A stretch of 64,000 nucleotides of DNA from Diplolepis rosae (GCA_030998225.1 JAPYXD010000049.1:558001-622000); one strand, 5' to 3'; positions 11,400-24,574 are shown, counted from the stretch's first letter. The notes: a model not told the origin generated them from the sequence alone. Translations and numbers: made by a program.

Positions 11400-14300
11400 G
11401 TAGAACATCAGGATGTGTGAAGTAAATCTATGTTCTGAAAGAACAAAGGGCTATTTTTGAAAATGCTCCTTTAATATTTCTGACGTTATAGAAATTCTGC
11501 AAATCACACTCATGATGTTGTTGAATACATTTCGTCGAATTCATTCATCTCAAGATATCTATTTGTGAGTAACGGCAGGTTTCTATTTATGAATGGAAGA
11601 ATTTAGTTGAATCCGCTTATGGATAATTTCTCTAACCCTGTTTTATCAATTGAACTGTGAATGAGTACAGATCAATATTTTTCGCAAGACCCAATAGTAA
11701 CAAATACGTCACAAATTTCGTCCCGATAATGATATTTACGTACATATAGAAATGAAAATGAAATTCATTCTGACACGCTGGAACTTTTACGAAGATTCAG
11801 TCAAAATGTTTCTCTTCATTCGGAAATGTGAAAACTTATTGAAGAAATATTGTTAATACTTTGAACTATTTTATTGCGCGTTGCCAAACGTTTGTGAAAA
11901 GTTTACTCTTTTTGCAATATTAAAACTTTTCAATTTTCCATGCAAAGATACAGGAATGATCCCTCGATTTTCTATAAAAAAAACGTCTTTACAAAGCTTC
12001 TCAAGTGGTTCAGTCCTCAGGATTATACGTATTTTAATGTAGAACATCAAAATGTGTGAAGTAAATCTAAGGGCTGAAAGAAAAAAGCGCTATATTTCAA
12101 AATGCTCTGTTTATATCTCTGACGTTTTAGAACGTTTGTAAATCACATTCATGATGTTGTTGGATAAATTTCGTCGACTTCATTCATCTCAAGATATCTA
12201 TTTACAAGTAACGGCAGATTTCTACTTATGAATGGAAGAATTTAGTTGAATCGGCTTATGTATAATTTCTCTAACCCTGTTTTATCAATTGAACTGTGAA
12301 TGAGTTCAGATCAATATTTTTCGCAAGACCCAATAGTAACAAATACGTCACAAATTTTGTCCCGATAATGATATTTACGTACATATAGAAATAAAAATGA
12401 AGTTCATTCTGACACGCTGTAACTTTTACGAAGATTCAGTCAAAATGTTTCTCTTCATTCGGAAATGTGAAAACTTATTGACGAAATATTGTTAATAGTT
12501 TGAACTATTTTATTGCGCGTTGCCAAACGTTTGTGAAAAGGTTACTTTTTTTGCAATATTAAAACTTTTCAATTTTACTTGCAAAGATACCGGAATGTTC
12601 CCTCGAATTTCTATAAAAAAAACGTCTTTACAAAGCTACTCAAGTGGTTCAGCCTTTCGGATTATATGTTCTTTAATGTAGAACATCAGGATGTGTGAAG
12701 TAAATCTATGTTCTGAAAGAACAAAGGGCTATTTTTGAAAATGCTCCTTTAATATTTCTGACGTTTTAGAACGTTTGTAAATCACATTCATGATGTTGTT
12801 GGATAAATTTCGTCGACTTCATTCATCTCAAGATATCTATTGACAAGTAACGGCAGATTTCTACTTATGAATGGAAGAATTTAGTTGAATCGGCTTATGT
12901 ATAATTTCTCTAACCCTGTTTTATCAATTGAACTGTGAATGAGTTCAGATCAATATTTTTCGCAAGACCCAATAGTAACAAATACGTCACAAATTTCGTC
13001 CCGATAATGATATTTACGTACATATAGAAATGAAAATGAAATTCATTCTGACACGCTGGAACTTTTACGAAGATTCAGTCAAAATGTTTCTCTTCATTCG
13101 GAAATGTGAAAACTTATTGAAGAAATATTGTTAATACTTTGAACTATTTTATTGCGCGTTGCCAAACGTTTGTGAAAAGTTTACTCTTTTTGCAATATTA
13201 AAACTTTTCAATTTTCCATTCAAAGATACAGGAATGATCCCTCGATTTTCTATAAAAAAAACGTCTTTACAAAGCTTCTCAAGTGGTTCAGTCCTCAGGA
13301 TTATACGTATTTTAATGTAGAACATCAAAATGTGTGAAGTAAATCTAAGGGCTGAAAGAAAAAAGCGCTATATTTCAAAATGCTCTTTTTATATCTCTGA
13401 CGTTTTAGAACGTCTGTAAATCACATTCATGATGTTGTTGGATAAATTTCGTCGACTTCATTCATCTCAAGATATCTATTTACAAGTAACGGCAGATTTC
13501 TACTTATGAATGGAAGAATTTAGTTGAATCGGCTTATGTATAATTTCTCTAACCCTGTTTTATCAATTGAACTGTGAATGAGTTCAGATCAATATTTTTC
13601 GCAAGACCCAATAGTAACAAATACGTCACAAATTTTGTCCCGATAATGATATTTACGTACATATAGAAATAAAAATGAAGTTCATTCTGACACGCTGTAA
13701 CTTTTACGAAGATTCAGTCAAAATGTTTCTCTTCATTCGGAAATGTGAAAACTTATTGACGAAATATTGTTAATAGTTTGAACTATTTTATTGCGCGTTG
13801 CCAAACGTTTGTGAAAAGGTTACTTTTTTTGCAATATTAAAACTTTTCAATTTTCCTTGCAAAGATACCGGAATGTTCCCTCGATTTTCTATAAAAAAAA
13901 CGTCTTTACAAAGCTACTCAAGTGGTTCAGCCTTTCGGATTATATGTTTTTTAATGTAGAACATCAGGATGTGTGAAGTAAATCTATGTTCTGAAAGAAC
14001 AAAGGGCTATTTTTGAAAATGCTCCTTTAATATTTCTGACGTTATAGAAATTCTGCAAATCACACTCATGATGTTGTTGAATACATTTCGTAGAATTCAT
14101 TCATCTCAAGATATCTATTTGCGAGTAACGGCAGGTTTCTATTTATGAATGGAAGAATTTAGTTGAATCCGCTTATGGATAATTTTTCTAACCCTGTTTT
14201 ATCAATTGAACTGTGAATGAGTACAGATCAATATTTTTCGCACGACCCAATAGTAACAAATACGTCACAAATTTTGTCACGATAATGATACTTACGTACA

Positions 14301-15000
14301 TATAGAAATAAAAATGAAGTTCATTCTGCCACGCTGTAACTTTTACGAAGAATCAGTCAAAATGTTTCTCTTCATTCGGAAATGTGAAAACTTATTGAAG
14401 AAATATTGTTAATACTTTGAACTATTTTATTGCGCGTTGCCAAACGTTTGTGAAAAGTTTACTCTTTTTGCAATATTAAAACTTTTCAATTTTCCATGCA
14501 AAGATACAGGAATGATCCCTCGATTTTCTATAAAAAAAACGTCTTTACAAAGCTTCTCAAGTGGTTCAGTCCTCAGGATTATACGTATTTTAATGTAGAA
14601 CATCAAAATGTGTGAAGTAAATCTAAGGGCTGAAAGAAAAAAGCGCTATATTTCAAAATGCTCTTTTTATATCTCTGACGTTTTAGAACGTTTGTAAATC
14701 ACATTCATGATGTTGTTGGATAAATTTCGTCGACTTCATTCATCTCAAGATATCTATTGACAAGTAACGGCAGATTTCTACTTATGAATGGAAGAATTTA
14801 GTTGAATCGGCTTATGTATAATTTCTCTAACCCTGTTTTATCAATTGAACTGTGAATGAGTTCAGATCAATATTTTTCGCAAGACCCAATAGTAACAAAT
14901 ACGTCACAAATTTTGTCCCGATAATGATATTTACGTACATATAGAAATAAAAATGAAGTTCATTCTGACACGCTGTAACTTTTACGAAGATTCAGTCAAA
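11400..15000 (+). repeat. Higher-order dimer (1278 bp) inside the satellite
   Basis: The variant CAGTCCTCAGGATTATACG, followed by an ...AAAAAAGCGC... variant, occurs at 12011, 13289 and 14567, that is twice exactly 1278 bp apart. The intervening monomers carry the ordinary GCCTTTCGGATTATATG version. The paired variant TTTTACTTGCAAAG...CTCGAATTTC at about 11296 and 12574 is also 1278 bp apart. This is a two-monomer unit that has been amplified recently; a lone copy of the first variant sits at 18732. Confidence 0.8.
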
Positions 15001-18000
15001 ATGTTTCTCTTCATTCGGAAATGTGAAAACTTATTGAAGAAATATTGTTAATACTTTGAACTATTTTATTGCGCGTTGCCAAACGTTTGTGAAAAGTTTA
15101 CTCTTTTTGCAATATTAAAACTTTTCAATTTCCCTTGCAAAGATACCGGAATGTTCCCTCGATTTTCTATAAAAAAAACGTCTTTACAAAGCTACTCACG
15201 TGGTTGAGCCTTTCGGATTATATGTTTTTTAATGAAGAACATCAGGATGTGTGAAGTAAATCTATGTTCTGAAAGAACAAAGGGCTATTTTTGAAAATGC
15301 TCCTTTAATATTTCTGACGTTATAGAAATTCTGCAAATCACACTCATGATGTTGTTGGATACGTTTCGTCGAATTCATTCATCTCAAGATATCTATTTGC
15401 AAGTAACGGCAGGTTTCTACTTATGAATGGAAGAATTTAGTTGAATCCGCTTATGGATAATTTCTCTAACCCTGTTTTATCAATTGAACTGTGAATGAGT
15501 ACAGATCAATATTTTTCGCACTACCCAATAGTAACAAATTCGTCACAAATATCGTCCCGATAATGATATTTACGTACATATAGAAATCAAAATGAAGTTC
15601 ATTCTGACATGCTGGAACATTAACGAAGATTCAGTCAATATGTTTCTCATCATTCGGAAATGTGATAACTTATTGAAGAAATATTACTAATACTTTGAAC
15701 TATTTTATTGCGCGTTGCCAAACGTTTGTGAAATGTTTACCCTTTTTCCAATATTACAACTTTATTATTCTATAGGCAAAGATACCGGAATATTCCCTCG
15801 ATTTTCTATAAAGAAACGTCTTTACGAAGCCACTCAACTGGATGAGCCCTCAGGATTATACGTATTTTAATGTAGAACAACAGGATGTGTGAAGTTAATC
15901 TAAGGGATAAAAGAACATAGGGCTAATTTTAAAAATGCTCCTTTCATATTTTTGACGTTTTAGAATTTCTGTAAATCACAGTCATGATGTTGTTGGATAC
16001 ATTTCGTCAAATTCATTCATCTCGTTATATCTAATTGCAAGTAACGGCTGGTTTCTAATTATAAATGGAAGAATGTAGTTTAATCTCCTTACGGGAAATT
16101 TCTCTAACCCTGTTTTATCAATTGAACTGTGAATGAGTACAGATCAATATTTTTCGCACTACCCAATAGTAACAAATTCGTCACAAATATCGTCCCGATA
16201 ATGATATTTACGTACATATAGAAATCAAAATGAAGTTCATTCTGACATGCTGGAACATTAACGAAGATTCAGTCAACATATTTCTCACCATTCGGGAATG
16301 TGATAACCTTTCGAAGATATTTTACTAATACTTATAACTATTTTATTGCGCGTTGCCTAACGTTTGTAAAAAGTTTACTCTTTTTCCAATATCACAACTT
16401 TTTTTATTTCTGTGCAAAGATACCGGAATGTTCCCTCGATTTTCTATAATAAAACGTCTTTATGAAGCCAATCAAGTGGTTGAGCCTTTCGGATTATATG
16501 TTTTTTAATGTAGAACATCAGAATGCGTGAAGTAAATCTATGGGCTGAAAGAACAAAGGGCTACTTTTGAAAATGCTCGTTTTATATTTTTGACGTTTTA
16601 GAACTTCTGTAAATCACACGCATGATGTTGTTGGATACGTTCGTCGAATTCATTCATCTCAAGATATCTATTTGCGAGTAACGGCAGGTTCCTAATTATG
16701 AATGGAAGAATTTAGTCGAATCCGCTTACGGAAAATTTCTCTAACCCTGTTTTATCAATTGAACTGTGAATGAGTACAGATCAATATTTTTCGCACGACC
16801 CAATAGTAAAAAATACGTCACAAATTTTGTCCCGATAATGATATTTACGTACATATAGAAATAAAAATGAAGTTCATTCTGACACGCTGGACCATTTACG
16901 AAGATTCAGTCAACATATTTCTCATCATTCGGAAATGTGATAACTTATTGAAGAAATATTACTAATACTTTGAACTATTTTATTGCGCGTTGCCAAACGT
17001 TTGTGAAAAGTTTACTCTTTTTCAAATATTAAAACTTTTCAATTTCCCTTGCAAAGATACCGGAATGTTCCCTTGATTTTATATAAAAGAAACGTCTTTA
17101 CAAAGATACTCATATCGTTAAGCCTGTCGGATTATATGTTTTTTAATGTAGAACAACAGTATGTGTGAAGTCAATGTAAGGGCTAAAAGAAGAAAGGGCG
17201 ACTTTTACAAATGCTCGTTTTATATTTTTGACGTTTTAGAACGTCTGTAAATCACACGCATGATGTTGTTGGATACGTTCGTCGAATTCATTCATCTCAA
17301 GATATCTATTTGCGAGTAACGGCAGGTTAATAATTATGAATTGAAGAAATTAGTCGAACCCGCTTACGGAAAATTTCTCTAACCCTGTTTTATCAATTGA
17401 ACTGTGAATGAGTACAGATCAATATTTTTCGCACGACCCAATAGTAAAAAATACGTCACAAATTTTGTCCCGATAATGATATTTACGTACATATAGAAAT
17501 AAAGGTGAAGTTCATTCTGACACGCTGGATCATTTACGAAGATTCAGGCAACATGTTTCTCATCATTCGGAAATTTGATAACTTATTGAAGAAATATTAC
17601 TAATACTTTGAACTATTTTATTGCGCGTTGCCAAACGTTTGTGAAAAGTTTACTCTTTTTCAAATATTAAAACTTTTCAATTTCCCTTGCAAAGATACCG
17701 GAATGTTCCCTCGATTTTCTATAAAAAAAATGTCTTTACAAAGCTAGTAAAGTGATTGAGCCTTTCGGATTATATGTTTTTTAATGCAGAACACAGAATG
17801 CGTGAAGTAAATCTATGGGCTGAAAGAACACAGGGGTACTTTGAAAAATGCTCTTTTTATATCTTTGACGTTTTAGAACGTCTGTAAATCAAATTCATGA
17901 TGTTGTTGGATGCATTTCGTCGAATTCATTCATCTCAAGATATCTATTTGCAAGTAACTGCAGGTTTCCATTTATGAATGGAAGAATTTATTTGAATCCG

Positions 18001-18036
18001 CTTATGGATAATTTCTCTAACCCTGTTTTATCAATT

Positions 18037-18372
18037 GAACTGTGAATGAGTTCAGATCAATATTTTTCACACGATCCAATAGTAGCAAATACGTCACTTT
18101 CGGGTTATATGTTTTTTAATGTAGAACATCAGGATGTGTGAAGTAAATCTATGGTCTGAATGAACAAAGGGCTATTTTTGAAAATGCTCCTTTAATATTT
18201 CTGACGTTATAGAAATTCTGTAAATCACACTCATGATGTTGCTGAATACATTTCGTCGAATTCATTCATCTCAAGATATCTATTTCCGAGTAACGGCAGG
18301 TTTCTTCTTATGAATGGAAGAATTTAGTTGTATCCGCTTATGGATAATTTCTCTAACCCTCTTTTATCAATT
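18037..18372 (+). repeat. Satellite monomer with about 303 bp deleted
   Basis: The marker-to-marker distance is 336 instead of about 639. The break is visible at about 18097, where AATACGTCAC passes straight into TTTCGGGTTATATG, text that is normally about 300 bp downstream. No foreign sequence lies at the join. Confidence 0.9.
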
Positions 18373-21300
18373 GAACTGTGAATGAGTACAGATCAATATT
18401 TTTCGCACGACCCAATAGTAACAAATACGTCACAAATTTCGTCCCGATAATGATATTTACGTACATATAGAAATAAAAACGAAGTTCATTCTGACACGCT
18501 GTAACTTTTACGAAGATTCAGTCAAATTGTTTCTCTTCATTCGGAAATGTGAAAACTTATTGAAGAAATATTGTTAATACTTTGAACTATTTTATGTCGC
18601 GTTGCCAAACGTTTGTGAAAAGTTTACTCTTATTGCAATATTTAAACTTTTCAATTTTCCATGCAAAGATACAGGAATGATCCCTCGATTTTCTATAAAA
18701 AAAACGTCTTTACAAAGCTTCTCAAGTGGTTCAGTCCTCAGGATTATACGTATTTTAATGTAGAACATCAGAATTCGTGAAGTAAATCTAAGGTCTAAAA
18801 GAACATAGGGCTACTTTTAAAAATGCTCTTTTTATATCTTTGACGTTTTAGAACATCTGTAAATCACATTCATGATGTTGTTGGATAAGTTTCGTCGAAT
18901 TCATTCAACTCAAGATATCTATTTGCAAGTAACGGCAGGTTTCTACTTATGAATGGAAGAATTTAGTTGAATCCGCTTATGGATAATTTCTCTAACCCTG
19001 TTTTATCAATTGAACTGTGAATGAGTACAGATCAATATTTTTCGCACGACCCAATAGTAACAAATACGTCACAAATTTTGTCCCGATAATGATATTTACG
19101 AACATAGAGAAATAAAAATGAAGTTCATTCTGACACGCTGTAATTTTTACGAAGATTCAGTCAAAATGTTTCTCTTCATTCGGAAATGTGAAAACTTATC
19201 GAAGAAATATTGTTAATACTTTGAACTATTTTATTGCGCGTTGCCAAACGTTTGTCAAAAGTTTACTCTTTTTGCAATATTAAAACTTTTCAATTTTCCT
19301 TGCAAAGATACCGGAATGTTCCCTCGATTTTCTATAAAAAAAACGTCTTTACAAAGCTAGTCAAATGATTGAGCCTTTCGGATTATATGTTTTTTAATGA
19401 AGAACATCAGAATGTGTGAAGTAAATCTATGGGCTGAAAGAACAAAGGGCTATTTTAGAAAATGCTCCTTTAATATTTCTGACGTTTTAGAAATTCTGTA
19501 AATCACACTCATGATGTTGTTGGATAAATTTCGTCGAATCTATTCATCTCAAGATATCTATTTGCGAGTAACGGCAGGTTTCTAATTATGAATGAAAGAA
19601 ATTAGTTGAATCCGCTTACGGAAAGTTTCTCTAACCCTGTTTTATCAATTGAACTGTGAATGAGTACAGATCAATATTTTTCGCACGACCCAATAGTAAC
19701 AAATACGTCACAAATTTCGTCCCGATAATGATATTTACGTACATATAGAAATCAAAATGAAGTTCATTCTGACGTGCTGGAACATTTACGAAGATTCAGT
19801 CAACATATTTCTCACCATTCGGGAATGTGATAACCTTTCGAAGATATTTTACTAATACTTATAACTATTTTATTGCGCGTTGCCTAACGTTTGTAAAAAG
19901 TTTACCTTTTTGCAATATTACAACTTTTTTATTTTCTATGCAAAGATACCGGAATGTTCCCTCGATTTTCTATAATAAAACGTCTTTACGAAGCCAATCA
20001 AGTGGTTGAGCCTTTCGGATTATATGTTTTTTAATGTCGAACATCAGGATGTGTGAAGTAAATCTAAGGGCTAAAAGAACAAAGGGCTACTTTTAAAAAT
20101 GCTCGTTTTATATCTTTATCGTTTTAGAAATTCTGTAAATCACACTCCTGATGTTGTTGGATACATTTCGTCAAATTAATTCATCTCAAGATATCTAATT
20201 GCAAGTAACGGCAGGTACCTAATTATAAATGGAAGAATTTAGTTGAATCCGCTTACGGAAAGTTACTCTAACCCTGTTTTATCAATTGAACTGTGAATGA
20301 GTACAGATCAATATTTTTCGCACGACCCAATAGTAGCAAATACGTCACAAATTTCGTCCCTATAATGATATTTACGTACATATAGAAATCAAAATGAATT
20401 TCATTCTGACATGCTGGAACATTTACGAAGATTCAGTCAACATGTTTCTCACCATTCGGAAATGTGATAAGTTATTGCAGAACTATTACTAATACTTTGA
20501 ACTATTTTATTGCTCGTTGCCAAACGTTTGTGAAATGTTTACTCTTTTTTGCAATATTAAATCTTTTCAATTTTCCTTGCAAAGATACCGGAATGTTCCC
20601 TCGATTTTCTATAAAAAAAACGTCTTTACAAAGCTACTCAAGTGGTTGAGCCTTTCGAATTATATTTTTTTTAATGTAGAACATCAGGATGTGTGAAGTA
20701 AATCTATGGGCTGAAAGAACAAAGGGCTACTTTTAAAAATGCTCTTTTTATATCTTTGACGTTTTAGAACGTCTGTAAATCACATTCATGATGTTGTTGG
20801 ATACATTTCGTCGAATTCATTCATCTCAAGATATCTATTTGCAAGTAACGGCAGGTTTCTACTTATGAATGGAAGAATTTAGTTGAATCCGCTTATGGAT
20901 AATTTCTCTAACCCTGTTTTATCAATTGAACTGTGAATGAGTTCAGATCAATATTTTTCGAACGACCCAATAGTAACAAATACGTCACAAATTTCGTCCC
21001 GATAATGATATTTACGTACATATAGAAATCAAAATGAAGTTCATTCTGACGTGCTGGAACATTTACGAAGATTCAGTCAACATATTTCTCACCATTCGGG
21101 AATGTGATAACCTTTCGAAGATATTTTACTAATACTTATAACTATTTTATTGCGCGTTGCCAAGCGTTTGTGAAAAGTTTACTCTTTTTGCAATATTAAA
21201 ACTTTTCAATTTTCCATGCAAAGATACAGGAATGTTCCCTCGATTTTCTATAAAAAAACGTCTTCACGAAGCCAATCAAGTGGTTGAGCCTTTCGGATTA

Positions 21301-21788
21301 TATGTTTTTTAATGTAGAACATTAGAATGTGTGAAGTAAATGTAAGGTCTAAAAGGTCTCTAAGGTCTAGTGCTACTTTTAAAAATGCTCCTTTAATATT
21401 TTTGACGTTATAGAACTTCTGTAAATCACAGTCATGATAATCGTGGATACATTTCGTCAAATTAATTCATTTCATTATATCTGATTGCAAGTAACGGCAG
21501 GTTCCTAATTATTAATGGAAGAATTTAGTTGCATCTCCTTACGGGAAATTTTTTAACCCTGTTTTATCAATTGAACTGTGAATGAGTACAGATCAATATT
21601 TTTCGCACGACCCAATAGTAACAAATACGTCACAAATTTCGTCCCGATAATGATATTTACGTACATATAGAAATAAAAATGAAGTTCATTCTGTCACGCT
21701 GGAACATTTACGAAGATTCAGTCAATATGTTTCTCATCATTCGGAAATGTGATAACTTATTGAAGAAATATTACTAATACTTTGAACT

Positions 21789-22060
21789 TGTAACAAAGTT
21801 ACATAAGTGCCCCTTGGGGACACAGCCCTGCGACCGGAATTCGGGGGAACCCGGCCCGGCATGCCCTGCGGTCGTGTGCCGTCGCCGGTTACTGTCTGCT
21901 GGCCCGCGTTGTGGAGTGGAGCGTCGGATTCCCAGTTTTGTTCGTCGAATCCTTGTAAATGCCAATAAAGCGTTTTAGTGCGAATACGCGCATTTTATTT
22001 TGTGTGCACCTTCTCGGCGTCCTCTCCTTTCCCTCTCCTCAGTTTGCGACCCAGGTCACA
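21789..22060 (+). repeat. gypsy-1 5' LTR
   Basis: 272 bp, beginning TGTAACAAAG and ending GGTCACA. It contains AATAAA at 21964-21969, a plausible polyadenylation signal, and is GC-rich against its surroundings. It is flanked on the left by AACT. Its 3' part (GTGTGCACCTTCTCGGCG...) matches the gypsy-2 LTR and so represents the family form. Confidence 0.97.
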
Positions 22061-22064
22061 AACT

Positions 22065-22075
22065 TGGCGCCCAAC
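22065..22075 (+). other. gypsy-1 primer binding site, tRNA-Lys type
   Basis: TGGCGCCCAAC lies four bases after the LTR end. TGG would pair with the CCA tail of a tRNA, and TGGCGCCC is the form used with tRNA-Lys primers in gypsy-type elements. The same string occurs in the same place in gypsy-2. Confidence 0.85.
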
Positions 22076-22262
22076 CAAAAAACCCACGAAATCCTATTTA
22101 GCCAAATAGTGAAAAATCCTCCAGCCGAGAAAACACAAAGTAATGAAATTGCCAAGTGACAAAGGAAAATACAGTGCGGTAAAAAAAAAAAAAATTAAGT
22201 GAAAAACAAAAATAAAATAAAGGAATAGCAGACATCACGAGTAAGTAACGTAAGATAAGCCG

Positions 22263-24452
22263 ATGAGATTAAGGTGCGGAAAAGTAAAAAAGAATAGAAA
22301 AATGGCCAATAAAAATAAAGTTATCGAAAATGAAAAGATAAAAGAAATAGAATTGGAAAATAAAGTATCAAAGAATGAATTAAGGGGGGAAAAGAGCGAA
22401 AATGAAGAAATAACAGAAAATAAAATAAAAGAAGTAGAATTAGAAATTAGAGAGAGACAGCATGCCAACATAACAGGCACAATACCGAAAGCCACAATAC
22501 GTAGCATAGAGACAATTTCAGAACCACGCGACAAAAACGGACGAAGCAAGGACATATTACAGAAACACAACATAGACACAGAAATAATAAATAGTACTTA
22601 CAAAGGCATGCTATCTCCTAATACGGAAAATACGGTAGGTTATTGGCGAATATTAGAGGAAGAAGAAAATTTAGATTTAGATAAAATAAAAGATCAGGAA
22701 TTAGAATTAGAGTACTGGAAAAAAGAACGCGAAATAAGAATAATCGAAAATAAAAAACTAGATAAGGAGAGGGTAGAGATCGAAAAAATAATTAGGGAAA
22801 AATTAGAAAGGGATAAATTAGAGCAAGAAATATACAAAATAAATGAAAGAAAAGAAGAAGATAGGACATTCGAAATAGACTCGTTTATAGAAACAAATAA
22901 TGAATTTTGGAAAGAAGCAAAAATACTCATCGAAAACGAAGAACAAAAAAACGACAAGTCAAAAATTGAAGAATTAACCTTAGAAATAGAGTCATTAAAA
23001 GAAAAAATGGAACAAATCTTAAAGAATATACAAAATAAAATTATAGAAGCACCTAACATAGTTAACCTTAAAACAGTAAACCAAATAAAAGTCGATAGTG
23101 ATAGGAAAACAAAACCCAAAGAAAGGTCAGAAAACGTAAATACAGAAGAAAACGAACAAGACCAGAATAAGTTTAAGTTGCCAACACCGGTTCCCCGAAA
23201 ATTAATAAGGATGGAGATATTGACTAATCGAGAAAATAAACAAAACGAGGCGCAAGTCGAACTATACGAAAACCTAAATAGAGAGAATAACAATCTAAGC
23301 GACGAATGCATACAGGACAACGAATTACAAGCAATGCGAGCATCGTTGTTCCCATTCGGAATGGTCCAAACACCTTTCCAAATTATGTCGAATTGGCCGG
23401 TTAAATTCGGAAACAATACAAATGACAGCCCAACAATTTTCTTAAGTAATTTATTAAGGTTTAAAAGGGGATACAAAATCAACGAAGAGGATACTTTAGA
23501 ATATTTAGACGCCGTATTGATAGGAGAAGCTCAATGTTGGTACCAAGTAAATAAAAGAAATTGGCATAACTTGGAAGATTTCATACAAGAATTCAAACAG
23601 GTCTATTTGAATGAAAAGTACCTAGAAGTAATTCATAACAAAATAAGATATTGTAATCAAAAGAAAAATCAAGAAATTCACAGTTTCATAATAGAAATGA
23701 GACAGTTATTCGAGAAATTAGAACCACTTCCCAGCTTGGAATGGCAATTAAAACAAGTTTACGGGAATTTAAGACTCGAATATAAAATTTATATTACAAG
23801 AAATTCATTCAAAAATTTTACAGAATTAGAAATATTAGGACGCGAATGGGAAGCAGAAATGGCAAAATCAGGAATGAAAGGACAACAAATTAAAATAATA
23901 GATATAAACCAGGAACAACAGCATAGTCAAAACTACGAAAATAATTATGAAAGACAGAATAACTTTAGGCATGAATTACAAAACACACAGTATAGACTAC
24001 AATTCCAATCAAGGTACGCTAACAATAGCACAAGATATTTTTATAACAAGTCAAAAAATCAAAACACATATCCACGAATTCGAGGTAATGATGAATTCCT
24101 AAACAGAACAAAGTTTAACTACAACCGTAGTTTCGAATACCCAAATCCAAACCAATTTTTCGGAAGAAAGGATAACCAAACACCTGAAGACAGTAACAGA
24201 CAACAAATAGAAAGCATCCCAAAATGGCCAGAACTAACGTATAACACGCAGGACGATAACCAAAAAGAAAGGAATAATAGAAAATTTGAACCGAATCCAA
24301 ACGCGCAAGAGTACACCATGTCAAGGAAACAAAATGAAGAGAACGAAAATAGTACGATGCAGCAAACAATAAAATGTTATAATTGCGGAGGCAAAGGTCA
24401 TATGCGACGAGACTGTTGGTACAGTCAGGGAAACGCAAACGAAGGCTATTAG
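22263..24452 (+). CDS. gag: gypsy-1 Gag polyprotein
   Basis: 729 codons, starting at the first ATG of the open frame; a second Met at codon 14 (22302) is an alternative start. Gag coats the RNA and forms the particle in which reverse transcription occurs. The N-terminal 300 residues are very rich in Glu, Lys and Ile and look like long charged helices or coiled coil. The middle (about 375-520: FPFGMVQTPFQ..., GEAQCWYQVN, FKQVYL) resembles the capsid region of retrotransposon gag. The C-terminal third is rich in Asn, Gln, Arg and Tyr. It ends in a CCHC zinc knuckle with C705, C708, H713 and C718 for nucleic-acid binding. A GGGAAAC heptamer in phase with the codons lies at 24428-24434, 16 bases before the TAG stop. 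Codon use is A-rich, as in pol. Confidence 0.95.
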   Translation: MRLRCGKVKKNRKMANKNKVIENEKIKEIELENKVSKNELRGEKSENEEITENKIKEVELEIRERQHANITGTIPKATIRSIETISEPRDKNGRSKDILQKHNIDTEIINSTYKGMLSPNTENTVGYWRILEEEENLDLDKIKDQELELEYWKKEREIRIIENKKLDKERVEIEKIIREKLERDKLEQEIYKINERKEEDRTFEIDSFIETNNEFWKEAKILIENEEQKNDKSKIEELTLEIESLKEKMEQILKNIQNKIIEAPNIVNLKTVNQIKVDSDRKTKPKERSENVNTEENEQDQNKFKLPTPVPRKLIRMEILTNRENKQNEAQVELYENLNRENNNLSDECIQDNELQAMRASLFPFGMVQTPFQIMSNWPVKFGNNTNDSPTIFLSNLLRFKRGYKINEEDTLEYLDAVLIGEAQCWYQVNKRNWHNLEDFIQEFKQVYLNEKYLEVIHNKIRYCNQKKNQEIHSFIIEMRQLFEKLEPLPSLEWQLKQVYGNLRLEYKIYITRNSFKNFTELEILGREWEAEMAKSGMKGQQIKIIDINQEQQHSQNYENNYERQNNFRHELQNTQYRLQFQSRYANNSTRYFYNKSKNQNTYPRIRGNDEFLNRTKFNYNRSFEYPNPNQFFGRKDNQTPEDSNRQQIESIPKWPELTYNTQDDNQKERNNRKFEPNPNAQEYTMSRKQNEENENSTMQQTIKCYNCGGKGHMRRDCWYSQGNANEGY
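24428..24434 (+). promoter_or_regulatory. Candidate -1 ribosomal frameshift site GGGAAAC (gypsy-1)
   Basis: In the gag frame the codons read CAG GGA AAC, so the heptamer has the X XXY YYZ form G GGA AAC. The pol frame is -1 to gag, which is the direction such a site gives. The same heptamer is kept in gypsy-2 at 51696-51702. In gypsy-1 the shifted frame meets TGA at 24467-24469, whereas in gypsy-2 it continues into pol. Function is inferred, not shown. Confidence 0.7.
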
Positions 24453-24574
24453 GGGCGAGTAGTAGCTGACGTAAATACCAAACCACATCGCCCGAATATA
24501 TCGAAGCGGACAGCGACGCCCCAAACGAAACTAGATTTCACATAATAATTAAGTGGAAAGACACAAAATATAAA

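Larger units (their letters stand above)
6386..21784 (+). repeat. 639-bp tandem satellite array, left block
   Basis: The marker GAACTGTGAATGAG recurs at 6543, 7181, 7820, 8459, 9097, 9736, 10375, 11013, 11652, 12291, 12930, 13569, 14208, 14847, 15486, 16124, 16761, 17399, 18037, 18373, 19012, 19651, 20288, 20928 and 21573. The steps are 637-645 bp, except one of 336 bp. All monomers are head to tail. The best conserved part of the unit runs from the marker through TACGTCACAAATTTCGTCCC and TTTACGTACATATAG. The stretch after CTCAAGATATCT varies most. Short ORFs of 60-85 codons recur with the period and are not genes. Confidence 0.97.

Noticed and set aside
19827..20649. Repeated 60-85 codon ORFs in the satellite (also 28839-29095, 32058-32240, 32695-32925, 33901-34155 and others)
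   Set aside because: They recur with the monomer period, change frame with single-base indels between monomers and lack any conserved protein pattern.
22694..23482. 262-codon minus-strand ORF opposite gag, and similar ones opposite pol (for example 25012-25506, 27196-27738)
   Set aside because: A-rich sense codons give few stops on the other strand; these ORFs are Ser/Leu/Phe/Ile-rich shadows without motifs.
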